64,000 bases of DNA from Prionace glauca (taxonomy: Eukaryota > Chordata > Chondrichthyes > Carcharhiniformes > Carcharhinidae), in NCBI GenBank assembly GCA_037974335.1, contig CM075760.1, positions 28,224,402 to 28,288,401 of the forward strand, written 5' to 3'. The notes under the pieces were generated by a model. The model ran no database searches, was not told the DNA's origin, and was given only the letters and a program-made list of their open reading frames with translations. This document shows positions 45,715 to 55,770 of the stretch, one piece after another; within the stretch, counting starts at the first letter, position 1, and each line of letters starts with the position of its first letter. A program made the translations under genes and the position numbers.

Positions 45715-45970
45715 TTTGTTCTTTAAATGTGACATTTCCAATTCAGATACTAAAGAGGAAATCTCCCAGATACTGATTCCGACAGAACTGGTACAGACCG
45801 GGAAGTAACACAGGATTGTTGTACAGCAATAAATCTACATTCCCTGACCGGGAATCGAACCCGGGCCGCGGCGGTGAAAGCGCCGAATCCTAACCACTAG
45901 ACCACCAGGGAAGCTGGTCGGTGTTTTATAAAATATTAATTTATCCATGAGCCACCAGTCTTTTGTTTTA
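45715..45970 (-). repeat. Inverted duplication carrying tRNA-Glu, right copy
   Basis: Reverse complement of 41,700-41,960. Shared flanks: 'tccatgagccaccagtc' side and 'tgtgacatttccaattcaga' side. Confidence 0.8.
45840..45911 (-). tRNA. tRNA-Glu (TTC)
   Basis: 72 nt starting TCCCTGGTGGTCTAGTGGTT. Anticodon loop CTTTCAC gives TTC; stem CGGCG/CGCCG is perfect. T-arm GGGTTCGATTCCC matches the B-box, and acceptor TCCCTGG/TCAGGGA is perfect. It looks intact. Its inverted relative at 41,773 has anticodon CTC and a decayed stem. Confidence 0.95.
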
Positions 45971-45984
45971 TTTCTACACGGGCA

Positions 45985-46200
45985 CAATCTCAGGACAAGG
46001 CGCTGATGATTTAGGAGTGAGATGAGGAGAAATTGTTTGACTCAAAGGCTCATGAATCTTGGGAATTCTCTACTCCAAAGGGTTCTGATGTTCCATCACT
46101 GAACACATTTCAGTTTGGGTTAGACAGATTTATGATCTATCCAGGAATGAATGGAAACAGGAATATGGAATAGGAACAAATGCTCAGCCACAAGTTCATG
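45985..46200 (+). mobile_element. LINE 3' end fragment
   Basis: 'gatgaggagaaattgtttga', 'tcatgaatcttgggaattct' and 'gaacacatttcagtttgggt' correspond to the FFTQRV.NLWN...SLNIFK-type C-terminus in an eroded state. From 46,201 to 46,413 nothing is seen. Confidence 0.6.
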
Positions 46201-46413
46201 TTTCGATTGTATTTTTTAAGTTTAAAGGTATAATGGAAGCATGTATATAATGTTATATGTAACCTGTTTGAAGTCAGTTCTCGTTAAATAATGTTGGTAA
46301 CACCAGATAACAGAGCAGCCGGGAACAATTGACAGCTTTTTTTTTATTGGCACTCACTGACCCATTGCCAACAGGCAACTGTTTACCCGTGAATGCTGAT
46401 GGTGAGGAAATTC

Positions 46414-46487
46414 CGTCGCTGGGTTGTCTTAAACCACCAACCTTTCAGTTAACAGCTGAACGCGCTGACTAATTGCGCCATAGAGAC
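46414..46487 (-). pseudogene. tRNA-Asn (GTT)-like pseudogene
   Basis: 74 nt starting GTCTCTATGGCGCAATTAGT. Anticodon loop CTGTTAAC gives GTT, with stem TTCAG/CTGAA intact. The T-arm is damaged: GGTGGTTTAAGACAACC lacks the TTCGA loop and the B-box consensus. The acceptor has mismatches (GTCTCTA against CAGCGAC). Unlikely to be transcribed well. Confidence 0.8.
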
Positions 46488-46919
46488 AGAGGTAGCAACT
46501 CGTAAATATATTCTAAACTCGTGTGTTACTGGCCGCCATTCTATTTCTGAAAACCTGTTCCAGAACTGCAGCATGACCGCACTGTTTACAATTCTATACA
46601 AGTCTCTTTAGTTCCGTGGATCCTGCAGCACTGCTGTAGTGTGTTGGTTATTCGCTATCTCCTATGAACGGGCAGGGAAAATAAACCCACGTCTCTTACC
46701 ACAGGGAGGAATGGGAAGGGAACTGACCACCAGTAGCCCAAAGATCCAACACTTTCCACTCAATCATCAATAACACCATTCACAACTGCACCACCTTCCG
46801 AATATTGCGATCCATTTCCCTCAGGATTTAGTTCCAAGGCTTCATATTTCCCTTGTTTTACCCCAATTTTGCAGGACATTCGCTCCAATACACAGAGTGA
46901 ACGGAGAAAGAAGAAGCTT

Positions 46920-46990
46920 TGCATTGGCCGGGAATCGAACCCGGGTCTCCCGCGTGGCAGGCGAGAATTCTACCACTGAACCACCAATGC
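46920..46990 (-). tRNA. tRNA-Gly (GCC)
   Basis: 71 nt starting GCATTGGTGGTTCAGTGGTA. Anticodon loop CTGCCAC gives GCC. T-arm GGGTTCGATTCCC and acceptor GCATTGG/CCAATGC are perfect. Matches the vertebrate tRNA-Gly(GCC) sequence almost exactly. Intact. Confidence 0.95.
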
Positions 46991-47189
46991 TGCTCTTGCT
47001 GGCGATGCCCCCACATGCTCTCTCTTCCTTCACACTCAGCAGCATTGTAATTTCCTTACTTTGTCCTTTCGTTCCCCATTTATTAAGATTCGGATATTAA
47101 ATAAATGCTAACCTCAAATACATTTTGGACAAAATTCAATATGTCTTAGAAAATTTACACAATTTTGTCATTTTTTTCCATAAAATTCA

Positions 47190-47540
47190 GCATTTCTGAT
47201 TTTGGAGAAAGCATTTCAAGCTGAGGTCAGTGCAAAGATAATATGACTGTAACATCGAGATTCTGATAATATTCAGCACCAAACTGAAATCATACAGACT
47301 TCCCTCACCCTAGCATGTTTCAGATGGTGATTAACTATGTTAGTCTGCACCTAAACCTATTAAATTGTCTTGTAGACTGGATGACTTGCTGATATGTGCA
47401 GGTGTCAAAATAGGGAAGTTTCTTTCCTGGCAATGCATCAAACAATTTATCATTTCTGATTTGACACAAAGTATTTGAGGCCGAGGCCAGAGCGAAGATA
47501 CTATGGGTGTAACATCGAGATTCAGATAATGTTCAGGAAC
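47190..47540 (-). repeat. Diverged tRNA-unit copies without a tRNA
   Basis: 'gtaacatcgagattctgata' (47,250) and 'gtaacatcgagattcagata' (47,510), with 'gatggtgattaactatgtta' between them, repeat the middle of the tRNA-Val units. Two part-units in tandem, period about 260 bp. Confidence 0.6.
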
Positions 47541-47544
47541 AAAA

Positions 47545-47845
47545 TGCCCCGGCCGATGAAGGCATGCTTTAAGGTGCAAGGGGCAAGGTTTAAAGGAGAT
47601 GGACATGGCAGATTGTTTGCACAGAGGGTAGTGGGTTCCTGGAACTCGCTGCCGGGGAGAGATAGTAGAAGCGGATGCAGTTGTGACTTTTACATCACTT
47701 GACAAGTACATGAATAGGATGGGAATAGAGGGATATGGTCCCGGAAGGATGGGGTTTTTTAGTTAAGTCGGACAGCATGGTCAGTGAAGGTTTGAAGGGC
47801 CGAATGGTATGATCCTGGGCTGTAATTTTCCCTGTTCTTTGTACT
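47545..47845 (+). mobile_element. CR1-like LINE 3' end, second subfamily
   Basis: Plus-strand frame LFAQRVVGSWNSLPGRDSRS, followed by the usual last helix in another frame and a 3' part 'gaagggccgaatggtatgat' and 'cctgttctttg'. 5'-truncated with an early frame break. From 47,846 to 48,300 no gene is seen. Confidence 0.75.
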
Positions 47846-48309
47846 GCCATTTTTCTTTACCCAAAACTGAGCCTCAGACTCTGTAGCTCTATATTTAGCC
47901 ATTCCATCTCTGACACCTTCTCCACTCACACAACCCTGTGAGATATCTGTACTGATCTTATTGTGGCATCATGAGCGTTCCACATACAACATGAGTTGTA
48001 TCTATAAATTCTCATCTTGAACATTTCAATTGAAATTTCAGGGCAAGTAGAGCTTTTTGAGCAGAATGGTTCAGATTCCCACCATCTTTAATGTGAACAA
48101 GTTGTTTCTGATTTCCCTACACAGGTTGTCTATTAAACAATGACTGAACACAGGGGGTGAATGTGAGAAGCTGCAGTTTCCAGTTGAAGAGGTTCCCAGT
48201 GTCTCTGAGCAGCTGAACTGGGGAAGCCTTTGGGCAGAGACTGCGCTGCTGCTATTTCCCTTCCTGGCCACCAGGGGTCGCTGTAACACTCCCAGGCACT
48301 ACACCACCC

Positions 48310-48980
48310 AGTGTCACCTCTTGCCCACTCCGGCCCGGCCGCTGCTCATTGGCGGAACATCCGGGACCTGAAGAGAGGCGGGGCCAGCCGCCATATTTCC
48401 GTGACGTCACCGTCAGCCCCTCCCCCCCAGCCGAGGAAAAAGCGACGGTTGAGAAATGTAGAAAGTGAGAGAAATTCCCACCCGGAAATCCCGCCCGGAG
48501 CGGAATTAAAATTAAATAAAATATATATTTTTATAAAGAGGCAGGTGGCGGAACCGCGCATGTGCGGTAGTATTTTCCCAGAGCGCACCGCGCGGGTGTG
48601 ATTGAAAAACAGACGGAATAAAAAACAGAAACGATTTTCCCGAATGGAGAAGGAACCGAAAGTCTGACGGGTGAGGATGTGAATAATAATCATCAGAATT
48701 TAAAATATTAAAAGATTCAAATGTAACTGTCTGGGCGCATGTGCGGGAGGCGATGTCAACCAGAGAGCAGCGCGGGGGACGCCGTCTCCCCTGGCAACGC
48801 AAGATGGCCGCGGGCCGCCTCCGCTGGCAACGCAAGATGGCGGCTGACCGTCTGCGCTGGCAACGCAAGATGGCGGCTAGCCGTCTCCCTTGGCAACGCA
48901 AGATGGACGCTGGCCGTCTCCCTTGGCAACGCAAGATGGCCGCGGGCGGCGGGTGTGATTGTGGCGCAGGCGCAGTGAGG
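48310..48980 (+). promoter_or_regulatory. CpG-dense promoter-like island, possibly bidirectional
   Basis: A sharply GC- and CpG-rich block in AT-rich surroundings. Visible sites: reversed CCAAT box (48,348-48,352), GC box GGCGGGGC (48,377-48,384), reversed YY1-type GCCGCCATATT (48,387-48,397), full CRE TGACGTCA (48,402-48,409), NRF1-like GCGCATGTGCG (48,556-48,566 and 48,735-48,745) and GCGCAGGCGCA (48,964-48,974). A donor-like CGG|GTGAGG sits at 48,670/48,671, so 48,5xx-48,670 could be a non-coding first exon on plus. No coding exon was found on either side within the window. It may serve a lncRNA, a gene beyond the window or a lost gene. Confidence 0.65.
48791..48955 (+). repeat. 33-bp tandem repeat, five units, each with a YY1-type core
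   Basis: AAGATGG cores at 48,801, 48,834, 48,867, 48,900 and 48,933, exactly 33 bp apart, within GGCAACGCAAGATGGCGGC-type units. Two units keep AAGATGGCGGC, two read AAGATGGCCGC and one AAGATGGACGC. The period is a multiple of three, so long Arg-rich frames arise on both strands; these are not genes. Confidence 0.95.
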
Positions 48981-49189
48981 TCTGCCTGCAGCCCATTGTC
49001 CAGATTGCCCCCCAGTGGATGTGGTGGGGAGGTGCAGCAGATGGAGCAACAATCCCAGTTTCAATGGGGGGAGAGAAGCTGCAATTCTGCTCCCTGTTGT
49101 TCACTCCTCTCCGCAGTCTCAGCATTGCAGAGTGTTTAAACAAGAGGGTGCATTGTCACAGCAGCACCCAGACCTGCAGTTTAAGGTTA

Positions 49190-49437
49190 TTTATTAGTGT
49201 CACTAATAGGTAGGCTGACATTAACACTGCAGTGAAGTTACTGTGAGAATTGCCCGAGTCTCCACATTCCTGTTGGGGTAACACTGAGGGGGAATTGAAG
49301 CCCGGCCCAATGCCCCCTAACCCAGCACGTCTTTCAGACTGGGGAAGGAAACCCACACAGACACGGGGACAAGGTGCAAATGACCCACAGGTCCCTGGCA
49401 CAGTGAGGCTGCAGTGTTACCCACTGTCCCACCGTGC
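49190..49437 (-). mobile_element. HE1-like SINE
   Basis: Reverse copy. The tail at left (ACTGCAGTGAAGTTACTGTG, 'agtgtcactaatag') and the body to the tRNA-like head at right ('caggtccctggcacagtga', CCACTGTCCCACCGTGCTG). Nearly complete. Confidence 0.8.
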
Positions 49438-49639
49438 TGACACTGGGGATAATGTATTTGGGGGGAACACGGGGCAGGTGGGGGTATCACCAACTCAATT
49501 TGATGGGGGGGGGGGCTGGAAACATCAGGAAAAATCATCTTTGTCTCAAAACATTCTTCCATTTTTCCTCTTGTTTCTTATTGAAAACCAGCTCACTCCT
49601 CCATCCCTCCCATCAATAGGGCTAACAGAACGCCGAGAA

Positions 49640-50095
49640 AAAGTTACAGCGCAGGAGAGGCCATTCAGCCCATCACATCCGCACCAGGTCGGGAAATAAA
49701 GACTAGCTGTCCATTCGAATCCCACCTTCCAGCAACCCAGCCCCTGAGCCTCCTTTTTACAGGACACAGAGTTTCAGCTACAGATCCGAGTGCCGAGGGC
49801 TTTCTATCTGAACCACCAGTTTAGGCAGCGCTTTGCAGGCATCCTCCACCCTCTGAGTGAGAAGCACCTTCCTTATGGCCCTTGTAATCCTCCTACCAAT
49901 CACCTTCAATCTGTGTGAACCCCACTTCCTGTCTCTGTTTGGGGGGAAACAGGCCTTTCCTGTCCATCCTGTCTTGCCCCCCTCAGAATGTCAGACACCT
50001 CAGTTCGGTCACCTCTCAGGAAAACAACCCTCGCCAATCCAATCCTTTCCTCACCGCTGCAATTTCCCCAGTCCTGGCAAAACATTTGTAAATCC
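49640..50095 (-). mobile_element. CR1-like LINE fragment
   Basis: Plus-strand text is the reverse of a LINE C-terminal region: 'catcctccaccctctgagtg' (reverse of a VEDA-type end), 'ccttatggcccttgtaatcc', and 'tcagttcggtcacctctcag' (reverse of RGDRTEV). Eroded. From 49,438 to 49,640 a G-run and no gene; from 50,096 to 50,520 nothing recognised. Confidence 0.55.
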
Positions 50096-50521
50096 AAATG
50101 GTTATCGAATCTGAGTAATCTTTAACATTGCCCCTTCGCCAACAGGGAACAATCAACAGATGCACAAACAAGAGGCAGAGACTGAGCAAATGTTGTGATA
50201 TTTATTCAGAAAACAATGAAATATTTATTGACATGTTCAGATAAATCTCAATGATGGCCATTGACCAGGTCTACATTAAACAATGGTTCAGTCCCAGGTT
50301 AAAAATCATTGTAACAAAGTAGAAGTTTACCCTGAAATTGGACATTGCCGGAGACTCCCCATATAACGGAGAGATCCAAACTCATACCACACCCTGATGT
50401 GGTAAAGGGGACACCAGGCTGAGCTCCAGACTGGGGATTAAAGAACACCGAGGTATGTTTGATTCTGGTGATACACCCTCTCCGAGCCGGGATTGAGGAA
50501 TTCTTAGGCAGAGAGACAGAA

Positions 50522-50745
50522 AATGTCCTTCGGGTGCTCTGGTTTCCTCCCACACTCCAAAGATGTGCAGGTTGGGTGCACTGTCCATGCGAAATTGCCC
50601 TTAGACTCCCAAGATGTATAGGTTAGGGGGGATTAGTGAGCAAATACATGGGGTTACGAGGTAAGCCTGGGTAAGGGTCGGTACAGATTTGAAAGGCGGA
50701 ATGTCCTCCTTCTGCTTTGTAAGAATTCTATGAGTCAATGAAGTG
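50522..50745 (+). mobile_element. SINE fragment
   Basis: 'cgggtgctctggtttcctcc', 'ccaaagatgtgcaggttggg', 'ggggggattagtgagcaaat' and a 3' end 'taagaattctatgagtcaat'. The head is missing. Confidence 0.7.
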
Positions 50746-50749
50746 AAAC

Positions 50750-50945
50750 TCTCCAGACCAGGTAACATCATGGTAAATCTCCTCTGCCCCATTCCCAGTG
50801 TCACCCCATCCCTCCTATCCCGGGGATCCCAGAACTGCACCATTTTTTCCAAGAAGTGACCAGATGTGTAGATGAGGGAGATGCTTTTGACGTAGTCTTC
50901 TCAGACTTCAACAGGGCTTTTGACAAGGTCCCACACGGGACCTCT
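50750..50945. mobile_element. LINE fragments: reversed thumb and forward palm
   Basis: 50,750-50,850 reads as the reverse of a QRRFTMMLPGLESF-type thumb (minus). 50,868-50,945 reads forward as DFNRAFDKVPHGT, the RT palm motif (plus). Two different fragments joined just before the simple arrays. Confidence 0.65.
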
Positions 50946-50964
50946 GTGTGTCTGTGAGTGAATA

Positions 50965-51420
50965 GTCAGAAAAAAAAAGTCAGAAAAAAAAAGTCAGAAA
51001 AAAAAGTCAGAAAAAAAAAGTCAGAAAAAAAAAGTCAGAAAAAAAAGTCAGAAAAAAAAAGTCAGAAAAAAAAGTCAGAAAAAAAAGTCAGAAAAAAAAG
51101 TCAGAAAAAAAAGTCAGAAAAAAAGTCAGAAAAAAAAGTCAGAAAAAAAAGTCAGAAAAAAAAGACAGAAAAAAAAGACAGAAAAAAAGACAGAAAAAAA
51201 GACAGAAAAAAAGACAGAAAAAAAGACAGAAAAAAAGACAGAAAAAAAGTCAGAAAAAAAGACAGAAAAAAAGTCAGAAAAAAAGACAGAAAAAAAGACA
51301 GAAAAAAAGACAGAAAAAAAGACAGAAAAAAAGACAGAAAAAAAGACAGAAAAAAAGACAGAAAAAAAGACAGAAAAAAAGACAGAAAAAAAGACAGAAA
51401 AAAAGACAGAAAAAAAGAGA
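50965..51420. repeat. (AGTCAGAAAAAAA)n and (GACAGAAAAAAA)n array
   Basis: About 36 units of 12-14 bp. The left half is mostly AGTCAGAAAAAAA with A-run length changes; the right half is almost pure 12-bp GACAGAAAAAAA. The Lys-rich open frame across it (50,958-51,476) is an artefact. Confidence 0.97.
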
Positions 51421-51740
51421 CAGAGGGAAAGATTAACTTTGAGAGGGAAAGATTAAAACTGAGAGGGAAAGATTAAAACTGAGAGGGAAAGATTAAAACT
51501 GAGAGGGAAAGATTAAAACTGAGAGGGAAAGATTAAAACTGAGAGGGAAAGATTAAAACTGAGAGGGAAAGATTAAAACTGAGAGGGAAAGATTAAAACT
51601 GAGAGGGAAAGATTAAAACTGAGAGGGAAAGATTAAAACTGAGAGGGAAAGATTAAAACTGAGAGGGAAAGATTAAAACTGAGAGGGAAAGATTAAAACT
51701 GAGAGGGAAAGATTAAAACTGAGAGGGAAAGATTAAAACT
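51421..51740. repeat. 20-bp tandem array, 16 units
   Basis: Unit GAGAGGGAAAGATTAAAACT. Nearly all units are identical; only the first has CTTT for AAACT. It abuts the 12-bp array directly and stops exactly at the start of an arm-homologous segment. Confidence 0.97.
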
Positions 51741-53815
51741 TAATACTTTATCAATGTTGAAAGGAAGATAGTAGCACAGAGGTAACGTCTCTGCGAAAGT
51801 AATTCCGAGGGTAGGCAAATTTCTCAAGATATACATTCAAATCCAACTACAAAAGGTTCTAAAATGCAATTACAGTTTTGAATTTAAAGATCGTTTCCGT
51901 AATTGCGGCCATGACAAGAAATATATCAGATTCTCTAACATTCTGCCGAAAGGAAAACCTTCCATCATTCCCCAGTTTAGCCCAGAGGTGACTCCAGGCG
52001 CACAAGTGTTTGGCGATTACGTGCCTTCTATGATGTCTAGAAAACCAGTAAATTCAATGTATTAGTGATTGCCAATATATGCTGGCCTTACCAGCTGGAT
52101 ATACAGCTCACCAAAGAATAAGAAACAGCAACTGAAATCAGCATTTCACAACTCCTGCAATAGCAAAAGTCGTCCAGGAGATGGCAGTGAAACTGTGCTC
52201 TTTGGTACGACACGACACAGATGATCATCTCAGATATTTCTGTAACAGACTCAGTCTTTGTCCATCCTAAACGTGACCCAGTTTCTCTGACACGAAATGA
52301 TATTTCTGATTATCTGGCAATAATTCTCAGTTGATTCTGTATTCAGCAAAATCCCAGTTGTTACAATACTGCACCAAGCCTCATTGCCCCATTCATTCTG
52401 ACAGTTATGACAGCACGGAATTAATTCTCGCCTCATGTCATGAAACTCCATATCTCCGTTGTTACTTCACTGGACCCTCTCTCTCCTGATAATGCACCGG
52501 GACATGTTACTGTTTGCATTACACCAGGCTCTGTCTCAGTTATTACATTGTTGGAACCTGCCATTTATAAAGAAACATGGACAGCCTCTCAATCACTGCT
52601 GCACTAGTCCGCCTCCCTGTTTATATTGAATAATATCCTGTCTCTAATTATTCTGTTACATGAATTATTTATTTCCGCAATTGCCCCGTCAAAGTTTACA
52701 TCGATCTAAAGGTTTGGTTTGGAATTACTGCATCGGATTTGTCTCAGTTTATATCTTACAATGGCCAGAATCAGACAAAATTACACGAGGGGACAGTTTT
52801 ATTGCGCTGTCTCCATAATTAATGCGCCACATTATACCTTTGTTCACTTTACACATTATCATTTCTCAAATTTTGTTTTACTCTGTATTGTCTCAATTGT
52901 TATTCCACTGGGCCACATCTCTGTTTATGTCACACCAGATCATGTCCCTATTTTCTGATAGCGCTGATACGCTGGAAGCAGTCTCAGTTTAAATTACAGC
53001 GCACATTGTCTCTGCATATATTAGGATAGACCGTGTCTTTGTCAAAACTGAGTCTGGCATATCTCTGATTATATCAGAAAACACCACGCTGGTTAGAAAT
53101 ATACTGCATACTCTCTCTCAATAATGACTGAACTGGGCCCAGTCTGCATTCATATTAGTACAGGTGCTGTATCGATATTTTGTGCACTCGACTGTCTCCG
53201 TATCACTGCATAAAACCCGTCCCTTGTTTATATTACAACAGATCATATTCGTTGAATTGACCATGCAAAGTTGTCCGTTATTTTCCCTTAGAATATGTGG
53301 ATTAGCCATGGTAACTGTGTGGGGCTAACGGGGATAGGGCAGAGGGGAGAAGCTGGGTGGGACACAGACTCGGTGGACAAGATTTGTGTTTCTGAACTGT
53401 AGGAATTCGATGGTTCTATGTCCAAGAAACATCACAGACATTTGCGTGCTTATTTATTTCAAATATTCTATTTTCTAATACGCACCTTTGGAGAAATGAT
53501 CTCTTTTAGCAATTCCCCTTCAGTTTTCCCAACCATAACCTTCAGCCCATCTCTGCCTTCCATGAATGCATGAAAACACCAGAGTTCATGTATTTCGCCT
53601 GAAGAGCATTTAATATGTACCTATTTATTGACAACCATTCTGTTGTTTGCTCATGCGTTAAGCATGATTACAGCCTCACTGTTTTGTTCCTGGCGTTAAC
53701 TTATCTGTGTTTAGAGATCTGTTGGAAAATGGATAAATCACATCTGGAATGACGAGGAGATTACGAAAATTGATCTTCTCAGCGTCTCAATAAACTTCCT
53801 GATGTACGACTCAAT
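51741..53815 (+). repeat. Third copy of right-arm sequence
   Basis: Direct copy of 60,088-61,475, more diverged than the two main arms: 'tttatcaatgttgaaagga', 'gcccagaggtgactccaggc', 'gcatttcacaactcctgcaa', 'cctaaacgtgacccagttt', the SINE at 53,268-53,430 and 'ctgttggaaaatggataaat'. About 0.7 kb of R2-type repeat (52,350-53,070) is extra. From 53,816 to 54,545 no gene is seen apart from an R1 fragment at 54,110-54,240. Confidence 0.85.
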
Positions 53816-54109
53816 TGTGTGCTGATTGGTGAAAATGATGGTGAAAATGACCCTGGATATATAGCCGACAGGAGATAATTACACCTGTAATTCTCAGACT
53901 TCTTATTTCTATTGATGCAAAGGATTGAAACATCTGCTACTCTCCAGATAAAGAGCAATATTTCTGTTTAACCGTTACCTTCACCAATTCCATGGTAACC
54001 ATCCTAAATATTTTCTACTGTGTATAGGTTGTACAGTCTACGTAATGCGATGAATCAGGATCAGGTGCATCATAAGACTGGCCAGACCTTATGTGATATA
54101 AACAGTGAT

Positions 54110-54240
54110 ATCACCTGGTGAACAAGGACTGCAGCGGTTCAAGATAGCAGCTCCTCACCACATTGTCAGGGGCAATCAGAGAAGGGCAACAGATGTCAGT
54201 GCTGCCCATACCCTATAAATGATTAAACATAATGCTCCAA
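54110..54240 (+). repeat. Interspersed repeat family R1, short copy
   Basis: 'aacaaggactgcagcggttc', 'gcagctcctcaccacattgt' and 'gaagggcaacagatgtcagt': the family's 3' end. Confidence 0.5.
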
Positions 54241-54547
54241 CAACAGAAGAAGAATCTAATCTAATATAGACAGATATGCTCGCGCAATGATGCCATAAAC
54301 TGGCTGGGAGAATCACGTAAACCAACGTATGAGTTCTCTAGAGTAAGAGAGACAGAACATGATATAACATTTAAATAAACATTTTTTGTGCGTGTGATCA
54401 TTCGAGAGAAAGTGATTTGACCAATAATGACAGGCAGGGGTCAAATGAAACGAAATCTGATGCAGGTTCTAATTCACAATGGATTGGGTGACGGTTTCCA
54501 AAAATAATCATAGAGAATTAAAACATTATAATTTGAATAACCGGCTT

Positions 54548-54813
54548 CAGTGTATCACTGACAGAGACACTGGGCCCGGAGTGAGACTGGGACCTGAGAA
54601 TTAGAACATTACAATGTGAATGACTGGCCCCAGTGTATCACTAACAGAGACAGCTGGGCCCGGAGTCAGTCTGGGATCTGAGAATTAGAACATTACAATG
54701 TGAATGACTGGCCCCAGTGTATCACTGGGGCCAGTCATTCACATTGTAATGTTCTAATTCTCAGGTCCCAGTCTCACTCCGGGCCCAGTGTCTCTGTCAG
54801 TGATACACTGAAG
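54548..54813. repeat. 84-bp VNTR units in palindromic arrangement
   Basis: Two minus-oriented units (54,548-54,719) meet one plus-oriented unit (54,723-54,813) at a 3-nt centre (54,720-54,722). Arms of about 93 bp (54,627-54,719 and 54,723-54,813) are roughly 90 per cent complementary. The inverted unit carries the GTGTCTCTG variant of the outermost unit, as if it had been copied from that one. Confidence 0.9.
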
Positions 54814-54868
54814 CCAGAAAGTCTGACAACACCAGGTTTAAGTCCAATCGATTTATGTGATAGTAAAT

Positions 54869-54964
54869 TCACTAGCTTTCGAGGTTACCCTCTTCGTCAG
54901 GCGAATGTTCGTCACCAGAACTCTCCATTCACCTGACGAAGAGGGTAACCTCGAAAGCTAGTGA
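54869..54964. repeat. 39-bp stem inverted repeat with 18-nt loop
   Basis: Left arm 54,869-54,907 starts TCACTAGCTTTCGAGGTTAC. Right arm 54,926-54,964 ends GTAACCTCGAAAGCTAGTGA. One mismatch. The text belongs to a common shark repeat ('acaccaggtttaagtcca' just to the left), here present as a head-to-head pair. Confidence 0.9.
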
Positions 54965-54999
54965 AACGCTGCATTGCAACAAATTGAACAGAATTTGAC

Positions 55000-55770
55000 A
55001 CGTTAGGACAGTGCCCATATTCCCCATCATCCAAAGGTCTGGCAGAAAGTGCGGCCCAAACAGTAAAAAGAGGTTCAAAAAACTATCCCACGGCCTCCTT
55101 TGACACCAACCTATCCAGATTGCTCTTCAATTACAGGACAACATCCCCCCAATCACCATTCCCCTCCCCTCTTCAACAAATGGAATAGTCCAAGCAGAGT
55201 TCCTCATGATCACTCTTCCCAAAGTCTAATTTTCCGAGGGTGGGAGCTGACACCCAGAGCCGTTTCCATCAACTGGAACAGGCTGTTAAAGGTAGTTGTT
55301 AGGCTGTTAGTTAAGAATCATGACAATGGATACGCTGGTTATGAGACACGTTCAGGTCAGGAACAGGGCCAGATTCCTATCAAGTCCACTTGGGAGATAC
55401 CATCCTATGGGAATGTTTCAAACATCTACAAACCGTGAAACCCCAAGACATGCAGGGAAAATCAATTCCCGGCACACCCGGAACTTTGGAAAGAGTCCCA
55501 GATACTCTGGCTCCTGCTCTCCATCTCCACCAGTGAGAAACTGGGAGTCTGAAATGGACAGGGCGGGTTTAGCCTCTCGGCCACATTGTCTCCCAATAAA
55601 GGGAACTTGGGCCACAACGCTCATGGTGGAAGAGGCGAGCTCCGGTCTGCTGAAACCCACTCACCTCCGAGGCTGAGCAGGAGGAACCAGACCCAGCAGT
55701 GAAATTTCAAAGAAAGGCTTCCAAGCCGGTCAGCCCTCGGCGGTTACTCAGACCGAGAGGGGGAGGGGTG
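55000..55770 (+). mobile_element. Ty3/gypsy-like LTR retrotransposon fossil (integrase end)
   Basis: The left part resembles the integrase region of a Ty3/gypsy pol gene and is followed by the sequence that precedes the 3' LTR. A possible LTR edge lies near 55,770, not confirmed. No 5' part is present. The copy is broken in several places and looks old. A related fragment lies inverted at 38,560-38,960. Confidence 0.55.

Noticed and set aside
46635-46720. tRNA-Val-like text (GCTGTAGTGTGTTGGTTATT)
   Set aside because: Only the D-arm side resembles a tRNA; no anticodon arm or B-box can be placed.
48512-49064. Arg-rich repeat protein frames over the 33-bp array
   Set aside because: A 33-bp period keeps any stop-free frame open on both strands. 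No start context or coding pattern outside the repeat.
50958-51476. Lys-rich open frame of 172 codons
   Set aside because: It is the translation of an A-rich 12-13-bp tandem array and has no non-repeat content.
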